Assembly: GCF_026151205.1 (NCBI RefSeq)
Contig: NC_087081.1
Coordinates: forward strand, 4,237,746-4,301,745
Direction of reading: 5' to 3'
DNA from: Bolinopsis microptera
Taxonomy: Eukaryota > Ctenophora > Tentaculata > Lobata > Bolinopsidae
Length of the DNA stretch: 64,000 nucleotides
Position numbers and translations under genes: made by a program. Below, in pieces: positions 35,600-47,417 of the stretch. The notes below the pieces were generated by a model. It saw nothing but the letters and a program-made list of their open reading frames with translations. It searched no databases and had not been told where the DNA came from. Within the stretch, counting starts at the first letter, position 1. Every line of letters begins with the position of its first letter.

Positions 35600-35776
35600 A
35601 AGGGCGAATGTTATTTTCGAAATTTCAAAAAAGCCGAATGTTATACAATATGTTATAAATACAATGCAAGGTCACACAATTGCCCTAAAACATTTCAGAA
35701 ATGGATTACATGAAAGGGCCAATGTTATAAACCTTTTGGGGCCATTATCTCGAAACGTTTTTAACATTCGCCCCTT
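35600..35776. mobile_element. Candidate ~180-bp MITE
   Basis: Left AAGGGCGAATGTTATTTTCG, right end inverted AAGGGGCGAATGTTAAAAAC. Interior repeats of xxCGAATGTTAT and GGCCAATGTTAT. No clear target duplication. Confidence 0.45.
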
Positions 35777-36203
35777 AAAAAAACCACTACGATATGGCCT
35801 ATAAAATAGAAATGTCCCAAAAACATTGGTCGTTTTCATTTTTCGATGAGACCATCTTCGGTGGTCAAGAACTGTTTGTTTGGGAACTGGTTTATTAAAT
35901 AATAAACCCTTTCTTAAGCAATAGAAATGTTGTTTCGTTGTACCTCTATTAGTGACTCACAATTTTCAGTTTTGCCGAACATGGTTATATCTTTTTCATT
36001 TTAACTTTTTGGCAGCCGTACTGAATTTTTATGAGTCTGTCACAGCCTTGGGTTGTCATGAAAACAGTCAGTGAGTATAATAAGTTTACCACGTTTAATG
36101 TTTATCAAGCATGATAAGTTTAATTAATGTTTCTTGCTGGATAACATGTGTAAGTGTTTGTATTCCATTTTATTCCTTTATTCCATACAATAATTCGACT
36201 ACC

Positions 36204-36602
36204 TTATCGGACATAATTGTCACGGAAAAGTTTCACGACCAAATATTTCGAGGAAATAATATTCACGCTCATGACCGCCCAAAAATGTCCAAAAAAAAAT
36301 TGTGAAATTTGTGTGATTTTTAATAAGTTGTTTTACCTCTTTTTCGAACTCTTGAGTGTGACTGAGGATAGATTTGTCATAGACTTTACACTATAAACTA
36401 ATATAGTAGTCGGCTACACACATATCTACGTATATGTAGGGACACACACACCACTAAAATTAATGGAAATAATACCGGAAAATAACCTAAATAGTTATTC
36501 ACGGACCTAATAATGCCACAGACATTTATTTTCACGGACATAATTATTCACGCTAAGGCCTTCATCAGCGTGAGTAATGTCCGTGATAATTATGACCGAT
36601 AA
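36204..36602. mobile_element. 399-bp MITE with 23-bp TIRs and a subterminal hairpin
   Basis: Left TTATCGGACATAATTGTCAC then GGA; right, inverted, TTATCGGTCATAATTATCAC then GGA (two mismatches). A second inverted repeat (about 36527-36598) has arms around TCACGGACATAATTATTCAC. Part of the left-hand interior (TTCACGCTCATGACCGCCC) occurs inverted at about 43868-43890. Non-coding; target duplication uncertain. Confidence 0.65.
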
Positions 36603-37200
36603 GATATCATGTCTTCAGTGTTTATACTGACGTTAATGCAATTTCTACTTTCAATATATATTCAATCAATTTGCCTGACTAAAATTGGTGGCTTTTGTAG
36701 ATTGAACCTCATGTTTAAAGACCAAAACACCAGTGCTTGTCTCTTTCAAAAAGAACCATTTAATCGTTTATTGCTTTTTCTGAATCACTAACGGCCAAAT
36801 CTACATCATGACTTCTATTTCTATGCACTCACGTTTAAACTTATATGTGTATTCATCAGTCGATTGTAATAAGGTTTATTGAAATGTCTGTCAGATTGGA
36901 GTGTCAGCTAGACTGTATACTGTATTATAGCTTTAAAGTATAAGCTAACTTTTTCAGTAATTGTATTGACCAAATTTGGCAATGTTCCAAATTTGGCAAT
37001 GTTCAATCGTCTTTTCAACCGACCTTCTCATCGACAATAGGTAAACATATTATGTAAGTATATATACGTCTCATATATACACGTCCCATCAATCGGTCAT
37101 GATTGCAGGTTTCATTTTACTAAGAACCACAGCCATTGGTCATGGTATTATTCCTTTGTTCAGTATCTCGTGAGGGTCTGAACGATAAACTAATTAGAGG
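36603..37200. other. Unassigned AT-rich sequence
   Basis: No gene or repeat recognised. Short direct repeats such as CCAAATTTGGCAATGTT doubled at about 36970. Confidence 0.35.
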
Positions 37201-37207
37201 GTAGCTT

Positions 37208-37452
37208 CAGTGGCGTAACGAAGGGCCCCGCCAACCCCACAGTGCATGGGGGTGACGTCATCATGATATCACGTGACATAAACATAGCAACAGCCGCCCC
37301 GCAGTGACAGGGGGGGGGGGGGTGACGTCATCACAATATCACGTGACGTCATCATGATATCACGTGACGTCAACATAGCAACTACTGACCCTGCAGTGTA
37401 GGGGGGGGGGGGGGGGTGAGGGGTCGCGCCAACAGGCAACGTTACACCACTG
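37208..37452. mobile_element. hAT-like MITE, CAGTGGCGTAACG ends
   Basis: Left CAGTGGCGTAACGAAGGG; right, inverted, CAGTGGTGTAACGTTGCC. CAGTGG-GTAAC is a common hAT-type end. Flanks GGTAGCTT and GCTGGCTT agree at six of eight bases, a worn 8-bp duplication. The interior repeats TGACGTCATC and ATATCACGTGACGT and has two long G runs (about 37311-37322, 37401-37418). Similar left ends occur at 50211 and around 42068. Confidence 0.65.
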
Positions 37453-37683
37453 GCTGGCTTCCAGCGTTCCAACTATGATACATTTTGACTGATCCCGAAC
37501 AATGTACATGTTTGGATGTAATATCGATTTTATGTGTGTCAGAGTACTATCAATCTTTTTCGTACCATTTGGTTTTGTCCCAGTTCAGCTTGACTACCTA
37601 CCTTACGAGATTCCAGATTACAATTATAATAGCACCCAAAACTGCAAAAAATCCATTGCACCAATTGAGATATTGTATAATTT

Positions 37684-37985
37684 GTCGGCCGGGTGATGTA
37701 GTGGTAACACGATCGCCTCCCAAGCAAGAAGACCCGGGTTCAAATTCCGGTCGGATGCAAGGCGGACAGTTACCACCAAGCTGTGCTTTGGTAACTGGTC
37801 CCATCTTCGGCTGGGTGATACACACTCTCGATTCTGGCTAGAAGGACTAACCCCCTTCCAGCTAGTAAGTGCCTCCGTCCAACAGAGTGCTTAGGGTTAC
37901 TGAAAGGAGATAAGCACCTCAGGCCATCCCAACGTTCGGGAGAGACCTGCCCTTGTATCTTTGTATTGTATAATGCCGAGGTCAA
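37684..37985 (+). ncRNA. tRNA-Gly-derived SINE
   Basis: Box A-like TGATGTAGTGG (37694-37704) and box B-like GGTTCAAATTCC (37737-37748) are at tRNA spacing. The T-arm pairs as CCGGG-TTCAAAT-TCCGG, and the anticodon loop CTCCCAA fits glycine (CCC or TCC). The anticodon and acceptor stems are worn, so a working tRNA gene is unlikely. An unrelated ~220-nt body follows to about 37985, as in tRNA-derived SINEs. It would be transcribed by RNA polymerase III from the internal boxes and mobilised by a LINE not identified here. Confidence 0.65.
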
Positions 37986-39780
37986 TTTATAACCAAAATA
38001 GCAAGATGTCTATAACAGTTGCCGAGCAACGATCGCAGTTTGGGGGCTGTTATGTTCCCTTCTCTCTATCACTATTACGTGATGTGTTTCACCGGGGAAA
38101 AGCCTTATTAGGCAATCTCAGATAATACCAAGAAAGTTATTACAGACACGACCTTAACTTTGATAATCTCAGTCAAAGACTTTGATAATCTCAGTCAAAG
38201 AGACAATGTAAGACGAGGTTAATAAGTAGATTGGGTTGTCATAGAAACAGTCAGTAAGAATTCATTTCGTCTGACAGGTGCCCTTAATAACAAGCTCTGG
38301 AGGAACGGATTGTAAAAGTTGATTAAACATGTTCTCATGACGTGATCTTTATATATCACACAATATTTTAATATGTTTATGGAGTATGGACGATTGAAAT
38401 GGTAATTGAAGTGGATTGAAATGGTAATTGAAGTAGATATTGAGGTGGAAATGTTTTTCAATTATTAATCATGTTTAAATCTTATTTTGCTAACTAACGT
38501 AATTTACTTTCTGAGACTTTCCAGACACCGTGCTGAGGGCAAGTGTTACTCGCATGTACTTCCAGAGCGTTCTTGTAGTTTATAATAACACATAGGGTCT
38601 CTCGAAAAGCTAGGGGCTTATATGCTTTTTGATGCAGCAATCATATCTGTGATCGACGCGACAATGGTCGGGTTTATCTGAAAACAGCGTGCAATTCAAT
38701 GAAACAATAAGTTATTCAATAGAAATATATTGAATTGATGAATGAATTATGTAACTCCAATTCATTAACTTATCAGTTGATTTATCAGTCTGTATAAAAA
38801 CAGTTGTGGCCCGAACGTTGTGTGGCCCCTATATTGAATATCCAACACGACAATTGAGCTGCGTTTTGGGGATCTGCCTACACAGGTAGTGACCCTTGTG
38901 TAGGCAGATCTAGTAACAATTGCAAGAACTATATCAAAATTTACATCTTTAATGACCAAATGTAGGCAAAAAATTGGGTCAAAAATGATGTAATTTTTGT
39001 TATAGTTTACAGGTTTAAACTTTTTAATACCCTACTAGATGGTTAACCTGTATCATTACATCATTTATATACTTTAATACTTTCAACACAACTATATAAC
39101 AAATAATTTGAGGCTCTAATGATTTCGTTTTAGGAATATTTCAAGTCTTACGTTGTGTCTGGAGAGGGATTATTTAAAAATAATAAGTGATACAAAAAGT
39201 TTGTTTTGGCAGGGGCTTTCAAAATACATGTGTAAATCGTCTTCAGCTTACGTTGTGTGTTTCCTTTCGTGTCCAAGAGCATTACATCATTTATAATATT
39301 TTCCGGAAATTATTGCCCCGAAACGTGGACACTGGTAACCGATAATGTCTCGCAAGGGTTTTACAAAGACAGACTGCGAGTCAACTCAGACTGACTAGTG
39401 ACTGGCGGGAAGTTTCAAAACAAATAACAGTTGCGCACTTTTACATATTACCCATTATATTGTATCAGCGCACGTATCACATTACATCATTTATAACCAA
39501 ATTATTTTTTAACTTAACCACTTTTATGAAAAAAATTTCGTGCTAGATTATTCGTATTCGGAGGAACTCATTTAACCCTTTTTTTGAAAGTTTTGCTGAT
39601 GAAATTATTGAAATTAGCTGAGTGAGTTATAAAAGAGTAAAAGCGAACTTGAATAACTATGACCAAGAACGTTTAGATAGATATCAATGAGTAATCTCCA
39701 AATAACTTTTTAGTTCGCAGTGGAATAATTTTGGATAAATATCAATTACGGTATTTAACTTAGATGGACTTTAAACGGAC
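37986..39780. other. Unassigned region with short tandem duplications
   Basis: AGTCAAAGACTTTGATAATC is part of a 22-bp doubled unit (about 38157-38200). GGATTGAAATGGTAATTGAAG is part of a 24-bp doubled unit (about 38391-38440). CATTACATCATTTATA appears at about 39053, 39279 and 39480. CTGCCTACACAGG and its inverse lie at about 38874-38910. No gene seen. Confidence 0.4.
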
Positions 39781-39857
39781 GGACTTTATTTGAGCTCGGA
39801 CATTAAGATGAACGCTAGGAACTCCAGCGTTCAATTAATGTCCGTTCAAATAGGTCC
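39781..39857. repeat. Short hairpin element (second copy of the 31635 family)
   Basis: Arms GGACTTTATTTGAGCTCGGA...ACGCT and AGCGT...TCCGTTCAAATAGGTCC are inverted copies with few mismatches. It shares CGGACATTAA..GAACGCTAGG and CTCCAGCG with 31635-31694. Confidence 0.6.
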
Positions 39858-40053
39858 GATAAGATAGTCATATACATGTGTAATCTCCAAATAATTTTCT
39901 AAGTAGTTTAAGTTCAGAGCTGTAGTAAGCATATTTGCATTTCACTTATCTTCCTTCTTTGCAATTTTGCAAATATTGAATTACCGTTATCATATTATGC
40001 AAAATGTCAGGTCACGTGATCTGACATTGTTTCACTGTAATGTAGATCTAATT

Positions 40054-40193
40054 TTGTAAACCTTGTAAACCTTGTAACCTTGTAAAACCTTTAAACCTGT
40101 ATACCTGTAACCGTTGTAAACCTGTAAACCTTGTAAACCTTGTAACCTTGTAAACCTGTAAATCTTGTAACCTTGTAAACCTTGTAAACCTTG
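40054..40193. repeat. TTGTAAACC minisatellite
   Basis: About 16 units of TTGTAAACC and variants (TTGTAACC, CTGTAAACC). AATTACCGTTATCATATTAT then GCAAAAT lies before the array (about 39980) and an almost identical copy lies after it (about 40241), a direct repeat spanning the array. Confidence 0.8.
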
Positions 40194-42029
40194 TGAAATT
40201 TTCAGCCTTCCAGACATCGATTTGGTTAACGAGGTAATTCAATTACCGTTATCATAGTATGCAAAATTATACCTTTCACATGGAAAGATTTTTATCTATA
40301 TAGGGTCAGTGTGATATTATGTGTATATTGTTTGAAATCTATAAGCGAACCTACATCAGTATTGGTTAGCGAACAGTACCTATTATATTTTATGCAATAT
40401 CTTTTTCCCAATATATGAGCGGGGACTGCGGGGAAGTATTAGGAAGCGAGGATAACAATCTTTAACAATATTTTCCACCCCATTCCATATAGTTAGACTA
40501 ATAACTATGCATTCCAGCATTCTTGCAGCAAAGCCTGTCCTTTAACTGTTCTCTTGTCATTCAAAATTTAATTAAATGGGTAAAATCCAATATCAAGTAT
40601 ATAGCTTATCTAGTGAGCGATATTAGAAAACTAAGTTAACTCGGGTAACATTCTGATTGTGATCCTTATTTCATGATTCAGTTTTCGTGTCCCAGCAAAG
40701 GATTGTAAATAGATAGTTGGATAATATCCGGTTGGAAGAGACAAGGACTTCACCGATATTAAATTCCAACATCAGTATTTCATCATGAAACTGAATTAAA
40801 CAGCGAACTACTCCATATGTGTTGTAAATAGAAAGCAGCCAAGTACCTATTACAAAATTCATTCTGATGGATGATTATACTTACTATATATCTTACTATA
40901 TAAAAAGCTCACACCACGTCATCACCTTTAGCGCGACTTCCCGCAAATACCGCGAGAAATAAACCATTCAAAACCTTTTTGACTAAGTCGAATGCTTTAT
41001 ATGGCCTTTTGACCAGTATAAAGAAATAAAAAATTGGCCAAGGAATAAGAATTTTAGGTCCCGAAATTTGATATCCCAAGTGGTGTTAAAATCACTAAAT
41101 ATACAGGGGGGGGGGGGGGGCTTAATAGCTCAGTACGGAGCCCCCCCCCCTGTATATCTATAATTATTGATAAAAGTAAACAGTGGCCGACCTGGTATAT
41201 GAAGAAAGGTGATTACTTACAGTTGGGGACATTGTTGAATTATAAAGGTTTTAAGAAAAGTGTTGGATGGTCGCCATGCGTGATGTTGAATATATAAATA
41301 ACCCCAAGTTCTTTCGAGACAGTACATGATTAATGTTCATGATTGATTAATTGCCGGATCTTTATACCTGCACGTGGCAAATTAGTCAAACTCTCGCCAA
41401 CTCTCCGTGACATGAGCTCCAAAAGCTGGTCCGTATAAACTCTGTTTTAGTCGTTATCTAATTAAATTGTCCTTCTGATGGCATCTGTATTTGAAGGTTG
41501 ATGTTTAAATCGACTATAACTTCTTTCGCCGGAGTTGCTACGGTTATGTACCTACCTGTTGTCATGGTTACGGAGCTGTCTTACTCAGATATTTAAAGTT
41601 AATGGTAGATTTGTTCCCGGTCACTTGATCGCCGCATATTCGCGGCTGTTCAACGCTCTAACGCGTTAAAGCATCTCCAATATGATTATCGGATTTAAAA
41701 ATGTGCGACAGTAAAAGATGACCAGGCCCAAATGATTCTTGACAAGTGTCACCATGCAGGCAACAGTCATTGAGTCGTGGATGTGATTGGTTGATAGTAC
41801 AAGCTGTAATTGTAGTCACCAACTAGTAACCATGGCAACTTGCGAGCAGATGATTATTAATATTATGTGTCACTTCCGCTCTTTAAACCTTTTAAATATT
41901 AGCTCTTATAAAAAGCTGCAGTTGTTGAGGGCTCATTTACCTGCTGACAGCAGGCTGCTGTTATAAACCGAGTCTCTCCAGTTTCAGCTACGAAGCCGTG
42001 TTTTTGAGGTGAGGTTAAGCATTACCGTT
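40194..42029. other. Unassigned sequence
   Basis: No gene recognised. It contains the G/C hairpin listed separately. Confidence 0.35.
41098..41157. repeat. G15/C10 hairpin
   Basis: ATATACAG plus 15 G and CT, a 19-nt spacer, then AG plus 10 C and TGTATAT. The arms are complementary except for the difference in run length. Confidence 0.7.
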
Positions 42030-42290
42030 CCTGTTACTTGTTAGCGCCCCCCCCCCCCCCCAAAATCAAATGGCGTAAACGTTGCCTGTTTAGCCCCCCC
42101 CCCCCCCGCTGAAAAAGTGACCCCCCGTGACGCCCCTCCCCTTTTGCCCCGCCCCCTAAATTTGGACACTTAAGGGATTTTATTTTTAGAGGATACGTTT
42201 GTGAAATCTCTAAAAAGTAATGTTTTACCACATTTTGCGCCCCCCCTAAATGGCGCCCATCCCCCCCCCCCCCCAACCCTGCACATTAAG
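42030..42290. repeat. C-run-rich fragment related to the GTAACG MITEs
   Basis: Several C runs of 10-16, AAATGGCGTAAACGTTGCCTG at about 42067 (like the CAGTGGxGTAACGTTGCC end) and AAATGGCGCCCA near 42250. Ends not resolved. Confidence 0.4.
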
Positions 42291-42599
42291 GTGGTGAGAA
42301 AATAAATTTCTATACGTGAGTCTGCTAGGGGAGTATTTATACCGGGGGAATCAAAAGTAACGAATACATTTCAGTCTCTATCATCTTCAATTGATTAATG
42401 TTACGTTACGAGGTATCAATACTGATAATCCCCAGATGTATGTACCGACGTACCGTGTCTGTGTGTCTGTGGGTAATTTCCGAACGGCATTCGTAATATT
42501 GCCGCGAAAAACTCAACTCTGACGAGCCCGATGATAAAAGTTTTTAAATCGGCCGGTGCAAGTGGTTTAATTGATCATTTTGTGACCCAAATGTGATAT

Positions 42600-42818
42600 T
42601 AGTGTTTGTGTGTGTTTGTGTGTGTGTGTTTTTGTGTTTGTGTGTACTCTCTCTCTCTGATCTCTCTCTCTCTCTCTCTGATCTCTCTCTCTCTCTCTCT
42701 CTGATATCTCTCTCTCTCCTCGCCTCTCTTCTCTCTCTCTCTCTGATCTCATCTCTCCTCTGATCTCTCTCTCTCTCTCTACCTCTCTTCTCTCTCATCT
42801 CTCTCTCTCCGTCTCTCA

Positions 42819-42866
<48 letters not shown>

Positions 42867-43005
42867 CTCTCTCTCTCTCTCTCTCTCTCTCTCCACTCTC
42901 TCTCTCCTCTCTCTCTCACTCTCCTCTCTCTCTCTCTCTCTCCTCCTTCTCTCTCTCTCTCTCTCTCTATGTCATCCTCTTCTCTCTCTCTCTCTCTCTC
43001 ACATA
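42600..43005. repeat. (GT)n then (CT)n tract with a 48-nt G run
   Basis: A GT-rich tract (about 42603-42645) passes into a long CT tract. 42819-42866 is uninterrupted G. Arg/Glu-rich frames over this tract come from the repeat and are not genes. Confidence 0.85.
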
Positions 43006-46000
43006 ATGATTTTGCTATATAACTAGGTAATATGGAAGGAACTCGAGATTGCTATCAAGTATTACCATTAGATATGTTAGGGGGTACTCAGAATTAAATT
43101 GTGGTCTGTTTGGAATGAGCGAGTTTATACTTTCGCACCGTTTTAACCTGTGATGTGAAATTCGTATCGTAGTACGTACTTATAAAACCGCCTGTACGAT
43201 ACGTACTTTTCAATTTTTTCTAAAAGTACATCTACAGGGCTGATGAATTATCAAAATACGCTTGAATTTCATGAATAATGTTTAAAAGATATTGATTTTT
43301 TAAATTTTGATAAGATGTACACAGCGTACACGGGGGTCCAATCAATATAATAGGTGAGTTCAAGCATGTAACGAAACAACTTTTTGCGCTACTGAGTAGA
43401 TCTACAGTAAAACTAGATTACTTAACCACCCCAACCTGGCTATTAATTAAGTAATTAATATTTGTGTAGGCAAATAATAAGCTGAAGTTATCTGATTCAA
43501 CCCACTTTGTAACTATGTAACAAAATATATGTTTTTTCTTTGTGTATTGAGCTTTAATTATTAACGCTACATATACATTATAGTAAATAGTCATAGTATC
43601 TGACGTTAATTTATCACACATTTACGTTTTACCGAAAAAATGAATATATTCGGGAAAAATGACATCCTGAAAATATGGTATCTGTATTTCAAGGATAAAA
43701 TACGGCTTGTAATCGCACGTACTTTTATCCTACGGCTAGGATCGTACGTATTTAACATTAACCCCCCGTACGAATACGTAATTTTCTTCATAAGCTCCTC
43801 AGTCACATTCTAAGATTCAGAAAAAGAGTAGAACACTTTATTAAAATTACCAAACTTTTCACAATTTTAGGGCGGTCATGACGTGAATAGATTATGCCGT
43901 GAAAAAGGTAAGTAAGATAATGAGCCATAACGAGATTTTTTATATTTTACGGCTAATTACACGGCATTCTTATTTCTGGTTGATAGCGGATTCAGAGGAA
44001 GCTTCGCGGTTGATCAATCTCTCAACCGGATTCTGGGATATTAGGTATAAGCACAGGTATGATGTTACCACCTCGTGCTATTAGTTTATTTTAGGCATTT
44101 CCTGTTTTCCTGGAATGTGGATATTTTTACTTCCGATCGTAGTTTGGCAGATGCTATCATTGAATTCTGAACAGTCACTATAGAATCTATATGGGCGTGT
44201 CTAACAAATATCTTGCTCTTAATCGCAGCGTTGAACGCAGAGTGAGCCTACCTCTAGGCGATGATCTTGATCATAGACCTGATTAAACTAGATCGTATAA
44301 TTAATTAAAATTTTCTTAGTCTTACGATTAGATCCCACTGCACTTGTCTAACTCTAAACAAGCGACCCAGAGGAAGAGGAACATTTAAAATGTTTGTGCT
44401 TCCTGGAACACTTTAAAACCTAAGAACCTGTAACATAATTTACTAAAAATTGTGACAGAAATATGTACTATGAAAATTTAAATGCGTGTTTTTTGAATAA
44501 AAAATTTTGCGTTGATAGTTTTGCATTTCAACTGCGATAGTGAATCCCCGCTCGTAGGCACGGGTACACTAGATACTATAATACAAGTTATAATCTGAAA
44601 ATGGTTTTAAATCATATTTTTTCCGACGAGAACCGGGAGGTCCAAAACAGGATTAAACAGGATTAAACAGATTAAACCAGGCTTGAACATAAATTTTTCA
44701 TGAGAGCCCTAACACTCACGTCTTAATTTATAAATCATTAAAATTTAACACGTCACATCTTGTCAAAGGAGTAACAAGTGCGAATATAATGACTTTATTT
44801 CCATAAGCGTATGTTCCATAATGGATATGTTTATGTATGTTATGCAATTAGTACACCGAATATCACGGTTCAGTGTCCAAAATGAAATAAGCTCGACCTG
44901 ACCGTCACGTATCCGCAAAGGAGTTCAGTTGAATGTGGCGGGACTTTACAGCTGGACTTTCAGCAGCTATCCTTCTAAAGTTACTTCCGTCTTCGGAAAC
45001 GCATGTTGTTTGCTCTCACCAGGAATCTCCCTGTCTCTCTTATGATGCTAGCAATCTGTGAAAAAAGCCCCTCTAAGTTAGCGAAAAGACTGATTTTGCT
45101 CTCTGACTAAAGCGGCGTCGGTAATCTTCATACTGAAGATTTAATACGGGGTAAAACGGCACTTCGCTGTATCTAGCTCGTTCACAGTTCTTACTTTCGT
45201 CGGAGAGGGCATGTACGAACATTTGAACAGTTCCGGGACATGGGAATGCCTTGTTCAGATTCCACAGAGGACGTCAATCTCTCCGAGGAGTTTTATATTT
45301 GTGAGGTGTTTATTTTTTGTTCCCATAACAATCGAAATAGCGCTTTGCACTCTAGTTTCCAAAGTTTTGTAGAGTCATATATCTACAGAATCGTGGATCT
45401 GAGTCTTATCAACCGCGAGATCTAAATTGTAAACAAAATCGTTAATGATAAAAATATACGCTAATTAATCAATTCGGACGTTACAATAAAGTTCCCATTA
45501 TCCAATAGTTACCCCTTTGCCTCCCCTTATAAGTTAACTTATAGAATAAAGAAGTGAGTTGTTGAGTTTGTGTGGTATATAAGTGGTATCATGTTTTGTT
45601 ATTATTGGGCTGGTAACAATATCAAGCTTGTGATAATCTCTATCTCCTTAGTCAAGTTTTAAGGAGCAACATTATATAATATTTATCATTAAATATATTA
45701 TCTAAATCTCTACGCACCTTCCATTTCTTTGAACGAGAGTTCAATTTCGTTTCCCATGATAATTGAATTTTTTATGCACACATGCGGGCACCAACTTAGA
45801 ATGATATTAAATTTAATAGATATCACATGCTAAAACAATGAAATTGCCACGCTAAGGATCTGCTACCCCAAATATCTTGAGCTCTGATACCTAAATCGTA
45901 TAACAACATTGTTGACTTTCAATTCAGTCGGGTCCTCTTGTATTTGCTGCTAGTCAACATTAACGACGCAATCTACGCCGACACGCTCAATCTTCCGCAG

Positions 46001-46044
46001 CGTTATCCCTAATAGAGTTAGATTTTAAATTAAAATTTTACTAA
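43006..46044. other. Unassigned AT-rich sequence
   Basis: About 3 kb with no recognised gene. Minor features are a piece of the 36204 MITE inverted at about 43868-43890 and AGGATTAAAC repeats at about 44650-44680. Short open frames have no domain. Confidence 0.35.
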
Positions 46045-47122
46045 AAAATATCAGAAGTCCTTGCTGATGCTTCAACAGAAGTAAACCAGACGCTACCTAA
46101 TATGGAATCCCTTGGAAAAGTCGTCCAACGAGCCAGAGCTTCTGCCCAACATACCGAGTCGAAGACTTCTCTTGAATTCGTTCTTCCTCCCAGCTGCACA
46201 TCTACGAGAAGAGACGAACAATTTATCCTCTTTGATGGGAAGACTGACCGAGATGTGAGAATCATAGCCTTCGCCACCAACAGGAACCTTCCTATTTCCC
46301 CAAAGTTACACCATACATTCGGTGATAGAAAACAAATGTCTACCATTAGTTTATATTTTGACTGGTGATAAGAAAGGAGACACCTATAGTTATGTTTTGA
46401 GTGTGATTAAGTATTTCTTTGACCAGAATTGTCCAACTGACACTGGTACTGTTCTTATAGATTTTGAGAAAGCTGTTATGAACTCATTTCGGGACATTCT
46501 GCCAGGATGGATCGTTGCCAATTGTTACTTCCATCTCTGTCAGTCTGTTCAGAAGAACATCAGCAAAAAATTTAAAGTTAGATATTTTAAGGATAAGATT
46601 TTTGCGAGAGCCGCAAGGCTGGTTGCTTTTTTAGCTTTTGTCCCAGTAGCTGATGTTGAGGAGGCTTTCTTTGAAATAACTTTCTACATCCAATCTAACT
46701 ATCCAGAGTTGATGGTTGTAGTGAATTATTTCGAGAAAACTTACTTAGGGTCAGCCATTGTAGACAGTGAGGTGAGGGTTCCTCCCACATATCCTTTAGA
46801 GTTCTGGAATCATTTCGCCAGTATTCTTCAGGATCCGGAGTTCCCTCGGACCTCTAACATGGTGGAGGGGTTTCACAGAGGTTTCAAAACCCGAGTGAAT
46901 CGCCCAAAGCCCTCTGTTCAAGAATATTTTCGTGCTATCAAGGAGCAACAGGTTGTTACAGATTACCATCTGGATCGGCTTGCTGTTGGAAAGACTCCTT
47001 CCAAAAAGAAGAGGATTTCCAGCAGTATTCTGTACGACCTTTGTTCCTTCTACACGACATACCCAACAGAGATTGAGTACTTGTTCGCTGTTGCGAAATA
47101 CTTTGGTAATAATATTGAGTAA
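46045..47122 (+). pseudogene. MULE-type transposase, N-truncated with internal deletion
   Basis: The frame opens at 46045 and reads ISEVLADASTEVNQTLP, EQFILFDGKTDRDVRIIAFA, TNRNL (a conserved pre-catalytic block). It then breaks; a +1 shift resumes at QSYTIHSVIENKCLPLVYIL and stays open to 47122. Downstream are VLIDFEKAVMNSF (second catalytic D), CYFHLCQSVQKN (C/H pair) and NMVEGFHRGF (catalytic E block). These fit the MULE DDE transposase domain. The block with the first D (normally W..DGTF...P..F.Q) is missing between NL and QSYTIH, and there is no N-terminal zinc finger, so the protein cannot be active. It would cut and paste DNA in the nucleus if intact. The tail is duplicated at 14948-15188. 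Confidence 0.75.
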
Positions 47123-47417
47123 TTTGTTGTATTCTGAAGTATTATATTATTAATCGATTTAACATTTTATAACCAGCCAATACATTGTCTCAATTTAAAA
47201 CATGTTCACTTTTTAATTTGTAGCTTCTATGTGCAGAGTTGTCATATGAACTCTACCCCAGATCTAGCCCATTTCTAGGTCAATTATATTCAATCCATGG
47301 ATCACATCACTAATTATACGCCACAAGCTTCAAGCTTGCATGTTAATAACTTGATGACGTTTATGGTGGATCATATCACTCCGGCCCCAAAGTCTGGCAG
47401 CCGGAATACGAGCAGTT

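Noticed and set aside
37686-37758. Functional tRNA-Gly gene
   Set aside because: The anticodon and acceptor stems do not pair well and a SINE-like body follows.
32852-40193. CRISPR array suggested by regularly repeated 9-20-bp units
   Set aside because: Units are contiguous or irregular with no unique spacers and no cas genes; the context is eukaryotic.
40032-40242. ORFs reading repeated LQGLQGYK or RFTRLQ
   Set aside because: Products of the TTGTAAACC minisatellite in different frames, without a promoter or other gene signal.
42544-42798. Arg/Glu-rich ORFs
   Set aside because: They are translations of the CT microsatellite.
46041-46346. 101-codon minus-strand ORF
   Set aside because: Antisense shadow of the MULE transposase N-terminal frame.
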